Positions 1-13,132 of a stretch of DNA of 64,000 nucleotides are shown piece after piece. The stretch is from positions 10,246,038 through 10,310,037 of the forward strand of contig OZ038322.1 of NCBI GenBank assembly GCA_964035795.1. Direction: 5' to 3'. The notes under the pieces are model-generated. The model searched no databases, was not told where the DNA came from, and saw only the letters and a list, made by a program, of their open reading frames with translations. This DNA comes from Pterobdella sp. o SKG-2022 (lineage: Eukaryota; Annelida; Clitellata; Hirudinida; Piscicolidae). Each line of letters opens with the position of its first letter. Within the stretch, counting starts at the first letter, position 1. A program made the position numbers and the translations under genes.

Positions 1-1089
1 ATACTTGTCGTTAAGAATGAGGTGGTGGTTGTAAAGAATTCTTATCTTTCTTCATTATTTTCAATCTTCCTTCTTAAGCAATTCTACATAAAGAAAATAG
101 ACGACACAACACCACGATGATTTCATGTTTTATCAAATGCACGGATCATTCATCAATAATATCAAACGCCGAGCCGAAAAGTTTCGTAAAACTACCTTTA
201 AAACATGAATAAAAGCTGACAGATACATTTATAAACGGCCAGTGAGGGAAGCGCAAATTCAAACATATCAGCATTAAAACTCTAACCCCCAAGCCCTCAA
301 AAGGTCCCAAGTGAACAAATGAACAAACATAGGTACACAAACACCATTGAAAAATCTAATTTAGGGGAAGAACATCATAAAAAAGTGATTAAAGGCAAGA
401 TATGGAAGGCGTGTGCTTCAAAGTGAATTTTAATTAAACATTAGGCGCTATAGAATTTCAACGAGTATTTTATAAGTTCTCTTTTAGTTTTTTGACAGCT
501 TTTTAATGTCTGTTTATATATAGATCTTTTTCCTATTTCACTTTTCTTGTGTTTGGGTTATAAAATTATTTTTTTGACTTATAAAAGTTTGAACATTTAC
601 CTATTGACATGTTTTTCAAGTGTAATAAAAATTTTTTAATAAAAATTCTTAAAAATTAAGGAATAAAAAAATGACGCGAAATTATCAAGATCCACAAATT
701 CCATATTGAAACCGCTGTAAAGTTGAAGCCATGCAATTTACATCATATAATTAAACAAGGCTTATGTTTGTAATTTTAATCCATAAAAATCAAAAAGCAA
801 ATCATATATATTCTCTTAACTGTTATCTTTTTCAAGAATTTTCTCCACAACGAGTGTGTGGATGAGAGAAGCAAAAACAAGTATGAATAAAACCGGCATT
901 AACACCCGCTAATTCAATACTACTGCCTATTAAAAGCGACGTGAATTTGGGAGTATGTGCCGTTGTGTGCGAACCTTTCAGAATGTTTCAGATTTTCAAT
1001 AAATAACTCTTCAAACTCCATCTGGATTTTTTCTAAAAGTTTTCACAGAAGCATGAACACATACAGCTCCCAAATGAAAACCTTTCTTC

Positions 1090-1320
1090 TTAAACACGTG
1101 CAAGCACACACACACAAATTCACAAACACACATACAAAACCAAACATACGCACTAAAAACACAAAAACAGACAAAAAAAACAAAAAAATAACACAGCCGC
1201 AAAAAAAGAAACAAACAAAAAAACAGAAGCAATCAAAGAAATACAAAAAAACATACAGCCATCCAAAAAGGACGACAAAAAGAGAGTATTACCATACGTC
1301 GACGAATAGAAAACCAAAAA
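1090..1320. repeat. CA/A-rich low-complexity tract
   Basis: Plus strand is almost free of T and G, with CACACA runs passing into AAACAAA and A-runs. The long reading frames across it on both strands are Lys/Thr-rich or Phe/Cys-rich products of this composition, not genes. Confidence 0.7.
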
Positions 1321-2212
1321 GTGAAAAATTTTAATTTATAAAAAGATGAAAAACAAATTGGAAAAAATTAAATATTACTCACCATTGTATGAAGGCTGCA
1401 GTCATGCGTAAGCCTGGCATGTTTTAATAATTTACATGAGAAATTATATCTCTGATCCAAATACCTTTTCTAATGAAGGTATGTTATATCTGAGAAAGAT
1501 ACTCATTCATCAACCATTCATCTCAATATGTGTATACTCGCATAAATACAAATGCTGTAATCATACAATACAGAAAGAAATACATAAATACACATACAAT
1601 ACAGAAAAGTAAGGCAATACATTATTATAAAGCACTTATAAAATACAAACAAAAAGAAACAAACGCTCGCACAGACACGCACACAGACACACAAATGATT
1701 CAGATCCTAGAGACACTTGTTAAACCAAGTGCGAAGATATTGAAAAAAAAACAATTTATTAAATTTAATTCAGCTATAATGATAAAAAATAACCAAAATT
1801 GAGGATTAAATTCATATTATCTCATAAAAAATGATATAAGCGTAAACAATAAATCATTGACAGGCTGTTGAAAATAATGGAAACATCATCACTAAAAGTG
1901 GAATTAAAAAAATAGACAATGAATATAAAAGATGCCATAAAAAATAATTTATATAACGAATATAAAGCCACCAAAAGTCATGCACTTAGGGAAGGGGATA
2001 GAAGGACGGGTGGGATTTCGTTATTTATTGCTTTCGATCTTATCTACCGAAACGAGGAACATGGAAAGGAAGTAAAAGATATAAATTTAAAAATGAGTCA
2101 TACATTACTTGAAAAGGTCCAACTTTTTATCGCGAAATAATCTCTAGCCTTTTTAATCATAACCAAATAAATTTGAAGTGACCATGTACGATTTTTAAAT
2201 TAAAACTCATTT

Positions 2213-2230
2213 TGACGTCATGATCACGTG
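2213..2230. promoter_or_regulatory. Candidate CRE plus E-box pair
   Basis: A perfect palindromic TGACGTCA (2213-2220) is followed five bases later by CACGTG (2225-2230). These are the textbook CREB/ATF and bHLH core sites. In so AT-rich a sequence their adjacency is noticeable, but no start site is known nearby; the first exon of the receptor at 4.8 kb is missing and could lie downstream. Function is inference. Confidence 0.2.
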
Positions 2231-2279
2231 ACCAGAATCACATGGTCATTTCCCATGAGAGATCTGGTGGCATCATGAT

Positions 2280-2640
2280 AAATAACTCATCAATATTTCC
2301 ACATTCCAATCATGCGTTCATTCACCTCCATGCATGCATTCAATTATATGCATGCATTCACTTCTATGAATGCATTTACCTAAATGCACTTCCCATACAT
2401 CAACTTATTTCAACTCACCAATCATGCACTCATTCAACCTCCATGCCTCCATTCACCTTCATGCATTCAAGCATCACGAATGCATCGATTCATTTGTATT
2501 CACCTCGCATGCCTCCATACAATCGTTCATAAAAGTACAAACGCATTCATCTTTCCTTGCATGCATTCAAGCATCTGCTTACCCATCCATCCATCTATAA
2601 ATCCAAAGCTGTTCATCCATCCATTTTTCTGTCATCTTTC
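2280..2640. repeat. Degenerate CATTCA/ATGCATTCA repeat region
   Basis: About 25 imperfect copies of CATTCA, CATGCATTCA and CATCCAT lie in all three frames of this stretch. This explains the overlapping His/Ser/Pro-rich reading frames. A similar but weaker CATTCA/CATCCA stretch is seen at about 6.06-6.33 kb. Confidence 0.65.
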
Positions 2641-4778
2641 CATTGTTTTGTCTGTCTCAGCTATGCAATCAATCTCCATTCTCATAACCACCTTTTCTTT
2701 TCTTCGTTGGCTCTATTATTTTCTATTCTTTTGTCCATATTTAATCTTATCTTCTATCGAGCAAATAATATTTCAAAACTCAGAGAGACATAATGGTGAT
2801 GAGGCCAATAATGATGGAAATGCCGATTCTAACATTTATATTCATTCTGATGATAGTTTTAATTTTGAATGAAGGCAATCGTTATAATGTTGATGGTGAT
2901 ATAGCAGATTTAAATAGTGAAGAGCACTGAAGGTTTTTTAACATTCGAATCTTTTCAAGAAAAATCTTTCGGCGTTTACAGACAACCAATCACTGCTTTG
3001 TTTAAAAGCTTTTTTCTATTTCAGTTTAAAATTTTATAAATGATTTCATCTAAAACTTCCAATCAAAGCAGTGATAGTTGGCATTGGTGATATGCTGCTT
3101 ATTTATGGCTTTTGGCACAGCATTTTCTTGAATTACATGCACAAGAGAACGCTATAATCTTTCAAAGTAACATTTCTCTTCTATGCTGAGATACATCCAT
3201 GCTGGAAAAAACAATGTATTTAAAGATTTTCTCAAAAATCTTTTGACAGAAAAAATGTCAGACAAATGTGTTTTAAAATTCTATTAAAATTTCTTTAAAA
3301 TTTTAAATAGAGATACATAGTATTTGATAAATGGTGTTTGGGAATTTTTTCCGTGGTGATGGAAATGGTTGCTATGCCAACGAAAAGATGCTCTAGTGGC
3401 TTGAAACGTTACTATCGCCGAAGTAATTGAAAAGAACTTTAAGATCTGCGTGTAAAAAATTAAAACTCAAATGTTACGATGAAATAACGTGTAAAATTTT
3501 TTCTTCGCAAAGGATTGAATAATAAAGCAAAAATGACTTCTAGCAGATTCGATATATATAGATAAGTTGGAGAAATTCTTGCAGCCGACGTGGTTATGAA
3601 GATGATAAATATACTTGGAAATATGTGTTTGATAGCATTAATAAAAGATAATGTAGTAGCAATGCTGAATACAATTTATAGTGTAAGTGTTGAAGAGATA
3701 AATGCTATAACGACCGTGAACGAAATGCCATTCAAAAATGATAACTATAAAAAGCCTATAAAATAAAAAGCATAATGAAAATATATGAACTCAAAAAACG
3801 AAGCAAAGGAGAATAAAAGTGAAGATGGTGATGATAAAACTTGTATCGATTAACGAAAACAATAATAAAGAAAATACTGTTATCTTTAAAAAAAATATCG
3901 CGAATAAATAAGTTATAAAAAACATTAAGATAAATCAAAAAATGTAAATATTTGAAATATAACAATGAAAAATTAAAAAGTCAAATAATTAAAAAAATAA
4001 CGATAAAAATAATGAAGAAATAATAGCAATAATGATTCTTTTCATCATGGCCGTTATACTGTGATAAAAAGAGACTTAAAAGTTCTCTCTGCAAATCTTC
4101 GGTCGCTTCATCCCATGTACATTCTTTCAGCGTTTAATTTTATACCTAATTATTCTTTTATCTGTTTTAACGCGGTTTTATGTCCAATCACTCTTTATGT
4201 CCAACACTTCTTTTTACACTGCTCAACTTCGCGTTCGGTGGTTCTTGTGAAATAAAACTTGAACAGCCAATTAGAATTTTGTTGCTTAGACTTCAATCGT
4301 TAGTATCTTTTATTCATAAACATTTTAGATTTCAAGTGGTACACAGATGATGACCGCTTTAAAAATTCATGAAAAACGCAAACGTTTTGTGTTAAGGGAA
4401 TTTAAAAAAAGTAGAATTAATTCCAGAATGTGACATCAAAGATCAAATAAGCTTTTAGAAGGAGAGTGAAACAAATTGTAAACGTTAAATTATTCATGTA
4501 GAACATTTTTCAGTGCAAAACTAAACATTTAAATTTTCTTTATTAATTTTTTTGCAAAGTGGAAGAGCTCAGAAGCGACATTTTAAAAGTTACCGTTGTA
4601 TAAACAAAAAAACTAAATAAAACATAAATATAGTAACTTTTTTTAAAAAGTCTTGAAGTTTTATTTGTAAAAGCTTTACTTAATAAAGCTTAAAATCAGT
4701 AGAAAACCCACGAAAAAATTTTGCAGTGGAGGCAGATGCAACGTTGAAATCAACATATAAAATTAACACACCCAACAG

Positions 4779-7700
4779 AAACCAGGGAGTATTGCGAGAA
4801 CGATGAATTTGCCGCAGCATGTGACAACCAGCTAGTGGTCATATCATCAGCCAAGTTTGTTCTCTTAATTGTTAACTATTGGCTTGAGATTGATATTGAA
4901 TGAATCATAGGATTTTAATTATAATTTATATACATAGATTTTATACTAGTGATACGGCGTTAAGCATAAGTTTAAAAAAGAGATTCATACGTAAATATAG
5001 TCTTTTTTATATATTTATATACAAAGAAACTGTAGATATTTGAATGAATAGAAACAGACAAAGAAACATGCTTACACACACATGGACACAAGCGTGCTAT
5101 AAATTCATAAAGGGAAGCTTTTCAGAAGCAATAAATAAGGACGCTGGGATTTATAACTTAAAAGTTGGACGCCTTATGAAGGAAATGCGAAAAGTGAAAC
5201 GAGTGAATATTCGGGAATAGATTTATTGCGAAAATATTTTTTATATTTTGTAACTATGATTTCATTTTACTTTTTTATTTTATCTTCAAGAAAAGAATCT
5301 TTTACCCTTTTCTCAAAAAAAGGCTTTTAGTGTTAAGATATTTTGTGTTTTTGATCATCTCTTGTTGTAAAAACGTGATTTACTCAGTCTAATTTTAAGT
5401 CGTAGTTCATAGTTAAAAGTAAATTTTGCGTCCTACAACGTACGCCACCTAGCACTCGTAAAGTTCTTTTAAAACTCAGTGGTATAATGATCTGAAAGGA
5501 TTTCTTCATCGTGGTTTGGGAAATTTCTTATGAAAATAACTCGACTGAAAATTACTGGAAATATTTAATGAGCAAGATTTAAAAGACATTTATGTAACTT
5601 TAACGGCCAAAAGTATCGAATTCCTCAAATCCAGCCTAAAAATAAGATTTTATGACTCTTTGAATGTCGTGTACATAATTTATTTTTTCACCTATAATTT
5701 CTAAACTCAAATTAATTTTTTTCTTTATATTTTAAAAATATCGGCTTTCATTGGTGTCATTTTATATATTTTTTGCATGAAGTAAGGCTTCATTAATATT
5801 TATATTTTTCCAAAAGAAATATATTTTCATACATTTTTAATTATACCATACTGTACTACTTAAAATATAAAATATAACAATTTTATAGTAACTTCCTTTA
5901 TAGAACTTAAATTGAAAATTTTACTTCCAAACCTTCAGCTAATTATTCCTTATCTTTTTTCTAATTAAGCTTTTTCAAGATTTATTGCCACATTTCATAG
6001 ACTTTTTAAAACACAAAACCTGATGAATATGGTTTTATGCTCTCTTATTTTAAATTTATTATGCATTGTGGCATCTTCCTACATACCCCTGAATCTTACA
6101 TCAATTAATTGATCCTTTCATCAATCCATGCTTCCAAACAATCCTAATCAAGTAATTTATTCAAAAACATCCATCTATTAATTTTTCATCCATCACTTAG
6201 AAACAACTTTATAATTCAAATGATAAATTTACTATGTCAAAGAGACATCTATTTCCCATTGAAACCATTCATTCATTTTGTACACTCATTTCCTTCACCA
6301 TTCATCACTCTTTTCATTTTTCCAACCTCATTATCATCACTATCTTTCTTACCTTGCTTTCTTTTTGCATTACAAAAAATTTACAATTATTTGAAAGCAA
6401 AAAACTCTTCAACTTATAAAATATCAATTCGAACAATCCATACCTTTCGCCATGAATAATTCATTTTCTAGGCTTCTCGTAGTACTATTATCATTTTTCT
6501 TTTAAATTAATGGTTTTTTTATTAATTATTTTCAAAGTGTTTTTTCGAAAAGAACTCAACAATATATTAAAAAATTTTCATATATGCAATACAAATGTAA
6601 AACGACTTTAAATATACAAAATATAGCTCAAAACATATACTGAAATACCAAAAACGACTGAAAGTATATTGGCGAAGATGGATGGAGTTGAGAAAATGTT
6701 TGCTTGCACACCTCATGGGGCTATGAGTGCATTGGAAACAGCTTTACAACTTACCATAAGGCTTCTTTAAAAAATAATGCATAATTGCACCTATCTCAAA
6801 GCACCTTGAATCAAATACATCATTTCATATTTGCAAACCCAGCAATAAGCATAGATTAATATAGAACTTTTTTTGGCCTGTAGGTATGGACGAATGCAGT
6901 CAGGAAAATGTTTGTCGGGTCAGTTCGGGAACTTCAACTGTTATGTTGACATTGTGGGTGTGCTGGGACAGTGGTGCTCAGGTCAGTTCATAATGTTTGC
7001 ACGCTGATTGACATATTAAAATACTTGACAGTCGGTTTGAAATGAATTGACCTTTCTAACACATGTCTATATAAGTTTCAGTTTGATATGTTCATGCCAT
7101 TTTTGGAAGGTCAACTGCAAATGCTTGCCATATAAATGGATGTATATGATTCTGTATATGATTTATTGTGGTGAGTAAGAGGGTGGGTAGGCAAAGGTTA
7201 TCAGATCATAAGTTGTTATTTAGATTCTAAGTGTTTGATAAAAACAAATAAATAAGACAGTCTATTTGTATTTTTATCGTTTAAGTTTGTGTTTTATAAC
7301 CCTTTCGTTGTTTTTATCTCTGCAAACAAGACCCAACATAGCCACAACACGTAAATATATTCGAAAATCGCTGTTTAATTTTGGTGAACATTTAGTTTAT
7401 GTGTTATTAAGAATTTATTTTCGAACGTTAGCGTTATAAATTTGAAGTAGAAATTGAAACCTTTGGCTAAATTCTTTAACGTTTATGATGTATCACTTTC
7501 AAACTGTGTATATTCTTGGTTATTTTCATGAGTTTGATTAAAAGTATGCATTTCAATGCAGAGTAAACAAAAATAAAAATTCATGTTTTTTATGGTATCT
7601 TATAAATACTACCAATATATAATATAATATTAATTCGTATTTGAAATTATTTTAATATTCATTTTTGTCGCTTAAAAAAGTTATCCAAATGATTTTTAAA

Positions 7701-10700
7701 ATTCAACTCTTCTATGAGTCTTTAGATTCACTTATCAGCATGAAACAATAGCTACATGTAGTTTTAGTTTAGCATTTCAAGTTTTGTCTAAAACATTATT
7801 TCCATCTGGCTCCAACAAACAAAATATTTGATTATTTGTTCAAAGAGGCTGCTGGTCGTAAGCATTAACCTATTGGAAATTATCAAATTAACCAATAATA
7901 AACGTCTTTTTTTTTAAAATTCTTATCATTTGAAATCACTAGGAAATTCAAGTTATTTAAAAGCACACGATGTTTCTAAAAACATAAAATAATCAGAAAA
8001 TCATTAAACTACTCAAAAATCATTAAAAATACGTTACCTCTTAAAGTTATAGAATGGAAAAACATGGCTGAAAGCCAAGAGTTTTTAAATGACAAATGCC
8101 GGTCATAAGTTAGGTATTTTATTCAAAAAAATCTTTTTTTAAATTATTCAAAATGCAATAAACTATGCAGCATATACTAAAATTAAAATAATGGATTTTT
8201 TGGCTTCCTTATTGTCAAAACGCTGTCACAAACTTCAGAAAATGTGTCAAATTTAAAATACTTCTTATTCTCGTCCTTTCAAACTGCTTTCACAAAATTT
8301 TATTGAAAGGTCTTGCATATAAAAGCCGGAGTTTTAGCTTGAGTTGATATTTGAAACTTTTCACGTTCAACTTCTTGTTATGAACTACTTTGATATAATT
8401 GTTCATGACAACTTACCCATCTTCAATTCATGTTCTGTGCCTACTTGCCACAGTGCTCCGTTTCTTTGACTCCCAGTGGCAATACTTAGTATTATAAGCT
8501 TGATATTAGGTTCAGTAAAACTTAAGAAAAATCAATAATAAAAAAATTGAAATTTAATCAAAATTATTCAAAATAAATTTATTTTTAAAAGCTTCTCATA
8601 ATAAATCTCACTAAAAGGATGTTTTTGGGCGTGTTATAAGTGAATCATCTTTCAAATTTAACGATTTTTCATTCCCTTCTATAAACCATTCAAAAAACTT
8701 TCAACCACTTCACCGCCACTAATTCAACAGGGAGGCCATCGTGCAAGATGAACGTGAGGGACCTTATGATACACAATCCCTGTCCCAAAGACCTTAGAGG
8801 CTATCTTTCGGCCTCTTACTACTGCGTTGAAGGCAATTATTTATTAATATCAATTGACAGGATACGTTAATAACGGTATATATAATTAAAAATACCATGG
8901 CTAAATAAAAAATAAGGTATATACTAAATAAAATTTAAAATGAATACATAATAAGATATACATTCAAACTCAAAAACACACAAGCACATTTGAAGCACTG
9001 CAAGATTGATAGATAAGGCTAAATTTGTCATGGTCTGCGGTACAATTAAACAGCTCTAGAGGGATCAACAAAATTGTCAGCAATCACAAACATGATGCAA
9101 AACTACTATGTGGAAAACATAGAAGTTTTATATACGCACGGTATTGAAGAATTAAATTTATCAGGTAAAAATTATTTAAAATACAATTAATGAAATATAA
9201 AAAACCAGTTTTTTAATGAATTTATATTTCAAAATTTTTTTTTAAATACAAAACTAAAATGTATTTGACAAAATAAATTGCAAAGTTTAATGGTTATTAA
9301 TGCAAAATTCTTTACACAAAAAAGTGGCGAAAAAATTTATATCGAAGCTTTTGAAGTAAAAAATGACTTGAATTCATCAGCAATTGTATTCTAACTCAAT
9401 GGAAATGAACAATTCAGTTCCATCGCTCAAGCCTTCATGCGCGACAGTTAAGTTACAATAATTAAGAAAAACTAATTAAGCCACAGCTCGAGTGATGCAA
9501 CTATTTTTCATGCTTAATGCTCTTAACTTCATCAACAAAAACAACATCAGACAGAAAAAAAAACATCAACAACAAAATCAACAACAAAATAAACAAAAAT
9601 TAACAGCAAAATAAACCATATCAACAACAACACAGACGTTTTTAAGGGCCATTCTTAATCGTTTTTGTGATTAGCAACAACAAAAAAAAACAACAAAAAC
9701 AACCGCAAGATACTTTTACATCCAATCTCATTATTTTTTTCAAATATATGAGAAGATGGTCAATGCTGACCGACCTCCTTGAAATAACAAAAGTCTTTGC
9801 ATAATAATACCTGCACGATAAAACACTTTTTTCGTTGCACAATAACAAAACAAAAACAACAACACAAAATCAATAAAAACAACAAAAACAAAATCAACAA
9901 CAAAAACAACATCAACAATAAAAACTACCTCATCAACACCGACTTGTTAATACAAACATAAATATTTATCAAAAATTCAAATTCTCAGATAAATATTTCT
10001 TACCACTTTATTCTTAAACAAACTCGACTTAAGAAAAGCTTCGTATTATTTCGTTAATAAAAGTTTTTGATTTGAATTGTTTATTTATTATGCTAATTTA
10101 GTCATTATTAGTTAAATTTTAACCTAATATACCATGAAACAATGCTATAGTGGAGCACCCTTTGGGAGTTTTAGACACCCCCTGCAATCATAATGCGGCC
10201 ATCAACGCTCCTTTGCCCAGTGGTGTTCTGTCCAACTATGTGGCTGAGGTCTCCAAATGTGGAGGTTGTTTGCTGTTTGTGTATCTCCTGTTATAAATTG
10301 TTATAAAAATATGATGAGTAAGCAGATTGAAATAGTGTTATATTAAAGTTTAATAAATAAAGATTTTTTCAATAAATTCAGATGCATTCGATGAAACATG
10401 AACCTAAAATAAATATTTCAATAAAATAAATTACACACGACAAACAAACATGACAGGTTCGTCCAACCCATGGGAGATAAAGGCTAAGGAAGGTCAAAGG
10501 ATTCTTATAGATGTAGTGGATTTCAGTGCACCCCATGACACCACTGCAGGCAATGAGTGTCAGGTGACTTGTTGAATTTATATCACATTGGGAGTAATTG
10601 GAAACTGTTGAACGAGTCTGCTTGTGATGAAAAATTTTAAAAAAAGCTTTTTCGATTTTGTTGGAAAAAAATATTTTATTGAGTGATATTTAAAAGCTTG

Positions 10701-13132
10701 TCAAAAGGATTTCATTATTGATTGGATATAAAATAAATATGTTGTTTTCTCGACTCTATTTATAAAGAAATTACTATTACTTCAACCATAAATGATTTTA
10801 TAATGAGATTAATTCAACTAAGCAGATTTTAGCGAGAGTAAGAGACAAAGTGGTGGAGACAAGCGAAGTGATATGTTTCAGGTCTCCCCATCATTTCACC
10901 TCAAACTCCCACCACATCTCCATCTCTCTCACACACAACCATCTTCCACCTAATCCTCTTTATGCCCTCATCAAATATGAAGGTTTTAACTTGTTATATC
11001 TTTTAAGCCTTATTTTCATTAGCGCTATTAGTTATTTTCTCAATTTAAAATAAGATAATCTCGTTGAATATTATAAGGTTTGTTTAATGTTATACTTGAA
11101 GTTTTATTTGTGAAGTTGATTTTTTGCGGGGTTATTTGTTTCTGTATATTAAAAACGTGAGTTGTTAAGCAAGAGTGGGAAAATTTAAGTTTTTAAAAAC
11201 TTATTTTTGTCGAGCGTTAAACCTAAATCATGATTTTTTTTTGTTATTTAGAATTTTTCTAAAAACAATCGATCCCTTGATCTAGTTGAACATTTTACGT
11301 TAATTCATACTTTCCATGAATATTTTATACACTTTCTTCATACAATCCAAATGCTTTTCCACAGTGATAGGATGCCCAGACAATGGTGTAAACAGAGAAA
11401 AACTCAAAAACATTCAAACTGAAGACCAAATAAGCTTACACACTCGTTCCTACTGGTTTCACAGAGTATCGAAAGACAAAGCGCTACATGGATGTCATGG
11501 CGATTCCACAAAGTACCAGCTTGTATGCACGGATAATCGTTGGCAGGGAGACATGGTGGACTGCTCCAGAGGTAGTTTAACAATCACATTTGCCATCATA
11601 CAGCAGTATAATCTAATGTTATTAATATAGTATTATCATATATAACTATCATTGTATGAAAACACAAACTTGTGTTCTTATATTNNNNNNNNNNNNNNNN
11701 NNNNNNNNNNNNNNNNNNNNNNNNNNNNNNNNNNNNNNNNNNNNNNNNNNNNNNNNNNNNNNNNNNNNNNNNNNNNNNNNNNNNNNNNNNNNNNNNNNNN
11801 NNNNNNNNNNNNNNNNNNNNNNNNNNNNNNNNNNNNNNNNNNNNNNNNNNNNNNNNNNNNNNNNNNNNNNNNNNNNNNNNNNNNATATGTTACACAAGTG
11901 GTCTATAAAATGGTTTCGATTCAAAGTTTTCTCAAAAAAGCTTTTCGAGGAACGTTGGAATAAAGACTTGTGTAAACTAGCGGGTGCTTATGAAACATTC
12001 AAAGCTTAAGTTTCAGTTATAAAAGATGGTCAATATGTCAAATACATTGGAAAACATTAAAATGTTAAAAATTTTATCAAATTAAATCGAATAATTTTAT
12101 TAAACACCACTTTAAAATATAATTTTTATTCATGCTTCACTCAGCAAAAATATTTTTTATTTTAAACGAAACAACAAAACGAAAACAAACTAAAACAGAA
12201 CTACAAATTAACTTGAAATAGCTAACCATTAAGTAATATTCAAACAGCAAAACCTTACTTACAAGCCCCTTTTTACGCCCTGGGCCATCTATCTTCTGGT
12301 GCGTTGACTTCTCGATTAAAAGCCTTTGATCATTCTTAACATTAATCTCATTTTGTTTGTTAGCATTGTTTTGTAAAGTTGAGAAAAACATTGTACTGTG
12401 TTTTTTGAAATGGAAATTGAAGATATTCTATGAGTTTTTAAAGCTTAACTAAATTAATTGCTAAGTTGAAGTTAAAACTTTCTACTAAATCATGCAAAAA
12501 ATTTTAAACTACATTTGATTCAAATTTAACTTTTTCAACTTCATATTTTCCACAGAAGTGTTGTTGTTGGTGGCTGGAGTAACGTGTGTTATAGGCGTGA
12601 TTATACTGGTTGTGGGCGTGCTCCTTGTTAAAAGGTTACTATATTTGACACAGATTTATACTAATATATTTAATATAGTTGTCTATTATTAAATCTAAAA
12701 GATTCATTTTATTAATTATAACATTTATATATATTCTTGTATTTAACAATTTTCAGCCATTCGAATAACATAATAAAAAATACATTTCATTTAAGATATC
12801 TCCCAATTGTTCGCAGAAAGTTTTTGAGAAGAGCCCCACAAGACCTTCCTCGCTTCAACAAGTACGACCACCCAGGCGTGTATGTGGCTGACAAGTTGCT
12901 CAATAACCCAACACAAAAATTTGAAAGCCCTCAACAACAGAAACAACAACCATTCATACAGCCTCAAATGCTACCAATACAGCCACAAGACGTTCAGCTG
13001 TATGACCAACAGCAGATAGTATACAATAAAGAAAATTTTCTCACTATCAACAATAACCCACTCACTACCTTCAATTCTAATGATCACATTTATGAGAGCC
13101 CGAAAATGTCTAGGAGGGATTTTAATTCGTGA
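4779..13132 (+). CDS. SUEL-lectin/CUB/CCP-like transmembrane receptor, 5' incomplete
   Basis: Nine joined exons: 4779-4854, 6884-6981, 8731-8832, 10151-10264, 10457-10563, 10826-10982, 11365-11571, 12556-12634, 12757-13132 (stop); all phases agree, giving about 438 C-terminal residues. The first three exons make a SUEL galactose-binding lectin domain: EYCENDEFAAACDNQ, then YGRMQSGKCLSGQFG, then NPCPKDLRGYLSASYYC, matching the family's YGR and DPCxGTxKYLxVxYxC signatures. The next three make a CUB domain (WEIKAKEGQRILIDVVDF; a C-terminal half ending LYALIKYEG). A four-Cys module follows with CCP spacing and a Trp between Cys 3 and Cys 4 (11365-11571), then a transmembrane helix (VLLLVAGVTCVIGVIILVVG), then a Gln/Pro/Asn-rich cytoplasmic tail of about 125 residues with Tyr motifs such as HIYESP. 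Most junctions are phase 1, as in shuffled extracellular modules. The intron after 8832 would use a GC donor. The start of exon 4779 is uncertain (4786 also possible). Signal peptide not found. An N gap lies between the CCP and membrane exons. Ligand unknown; role in recognition or adhesion is inference. Confidence 0.82.
8417..8484 (-). other. Orphan exon-like segment inside receptor intron
   Basis: On the minus strand a 68-base open stretch reads IATGSQRNGALWQVGTEHEL and ends at a strong donor (G then gtaagt). The acceptor side is weak (ACTAAG, no pyrimidine tract). The peptide resembles a piece of a WD40 blade, but no neighbouring exon was found on this strand. It may be a relic of an inserted gene copy, a nested gene whose other exons I missed, or chance. 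Confidence 0.2.
9530..9960. repeat. CAACAAAAT-type low-complexity tracts
   Basis: Two blocks (about 9535-9700 and 9838-9930) consist of irregular CAA/CAACAAAAT/ACAACAAAA repeats within an intron of the SUEL/CUB receptor gene. No coding signal. Confidence 0.6.
11685..11884. other. Assembly gap (200 N)
   Basis: Exactly 200 N, a conventional scaffolding length, so the true size is unknown. It falls between the CCP-like exon and the transmembrane exon of the receptor. Phases on either side agree (1 to 1), so no exon is required inside, but a phase-1 symmetric exon could be missing. Confidence 0.98.

Larger units (their letters stand above)
1..4778. other. 5' region without a supportable gene
   Basis: I see no exon here with both splice sites and a recognisable product. 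The stretch holds A-rich and CA-rich low complexity near 1.1-1.3 kb, CATTCA/ATGCAT-rich sequence at 2.3-2.6 kb and otherwise AT-rich sequence. The missing first exon(s), with the signal peptide, of the SUEL/CUB receptor that continues from 4779 should lie here or left of the window. A reading frame at 2384-2872 includes a hydrophobic run, but nothing ties it to that gene. Confidence 0.5.

Noticed and set aside
957..1334. Lys/Thr-rich 125-codon frame
   Set aside because: Product of a CA/A-rich tract; no start context, homology or splice support.
2384..2872. 162-codon plus-strand reading frame with a hydrophobic run, possible signal peptide
   Set aside because: Lies in CATTCA-type low complexity with three overlapping open frames; no acceptor, donor or phase link to the receptor exon at 4779.
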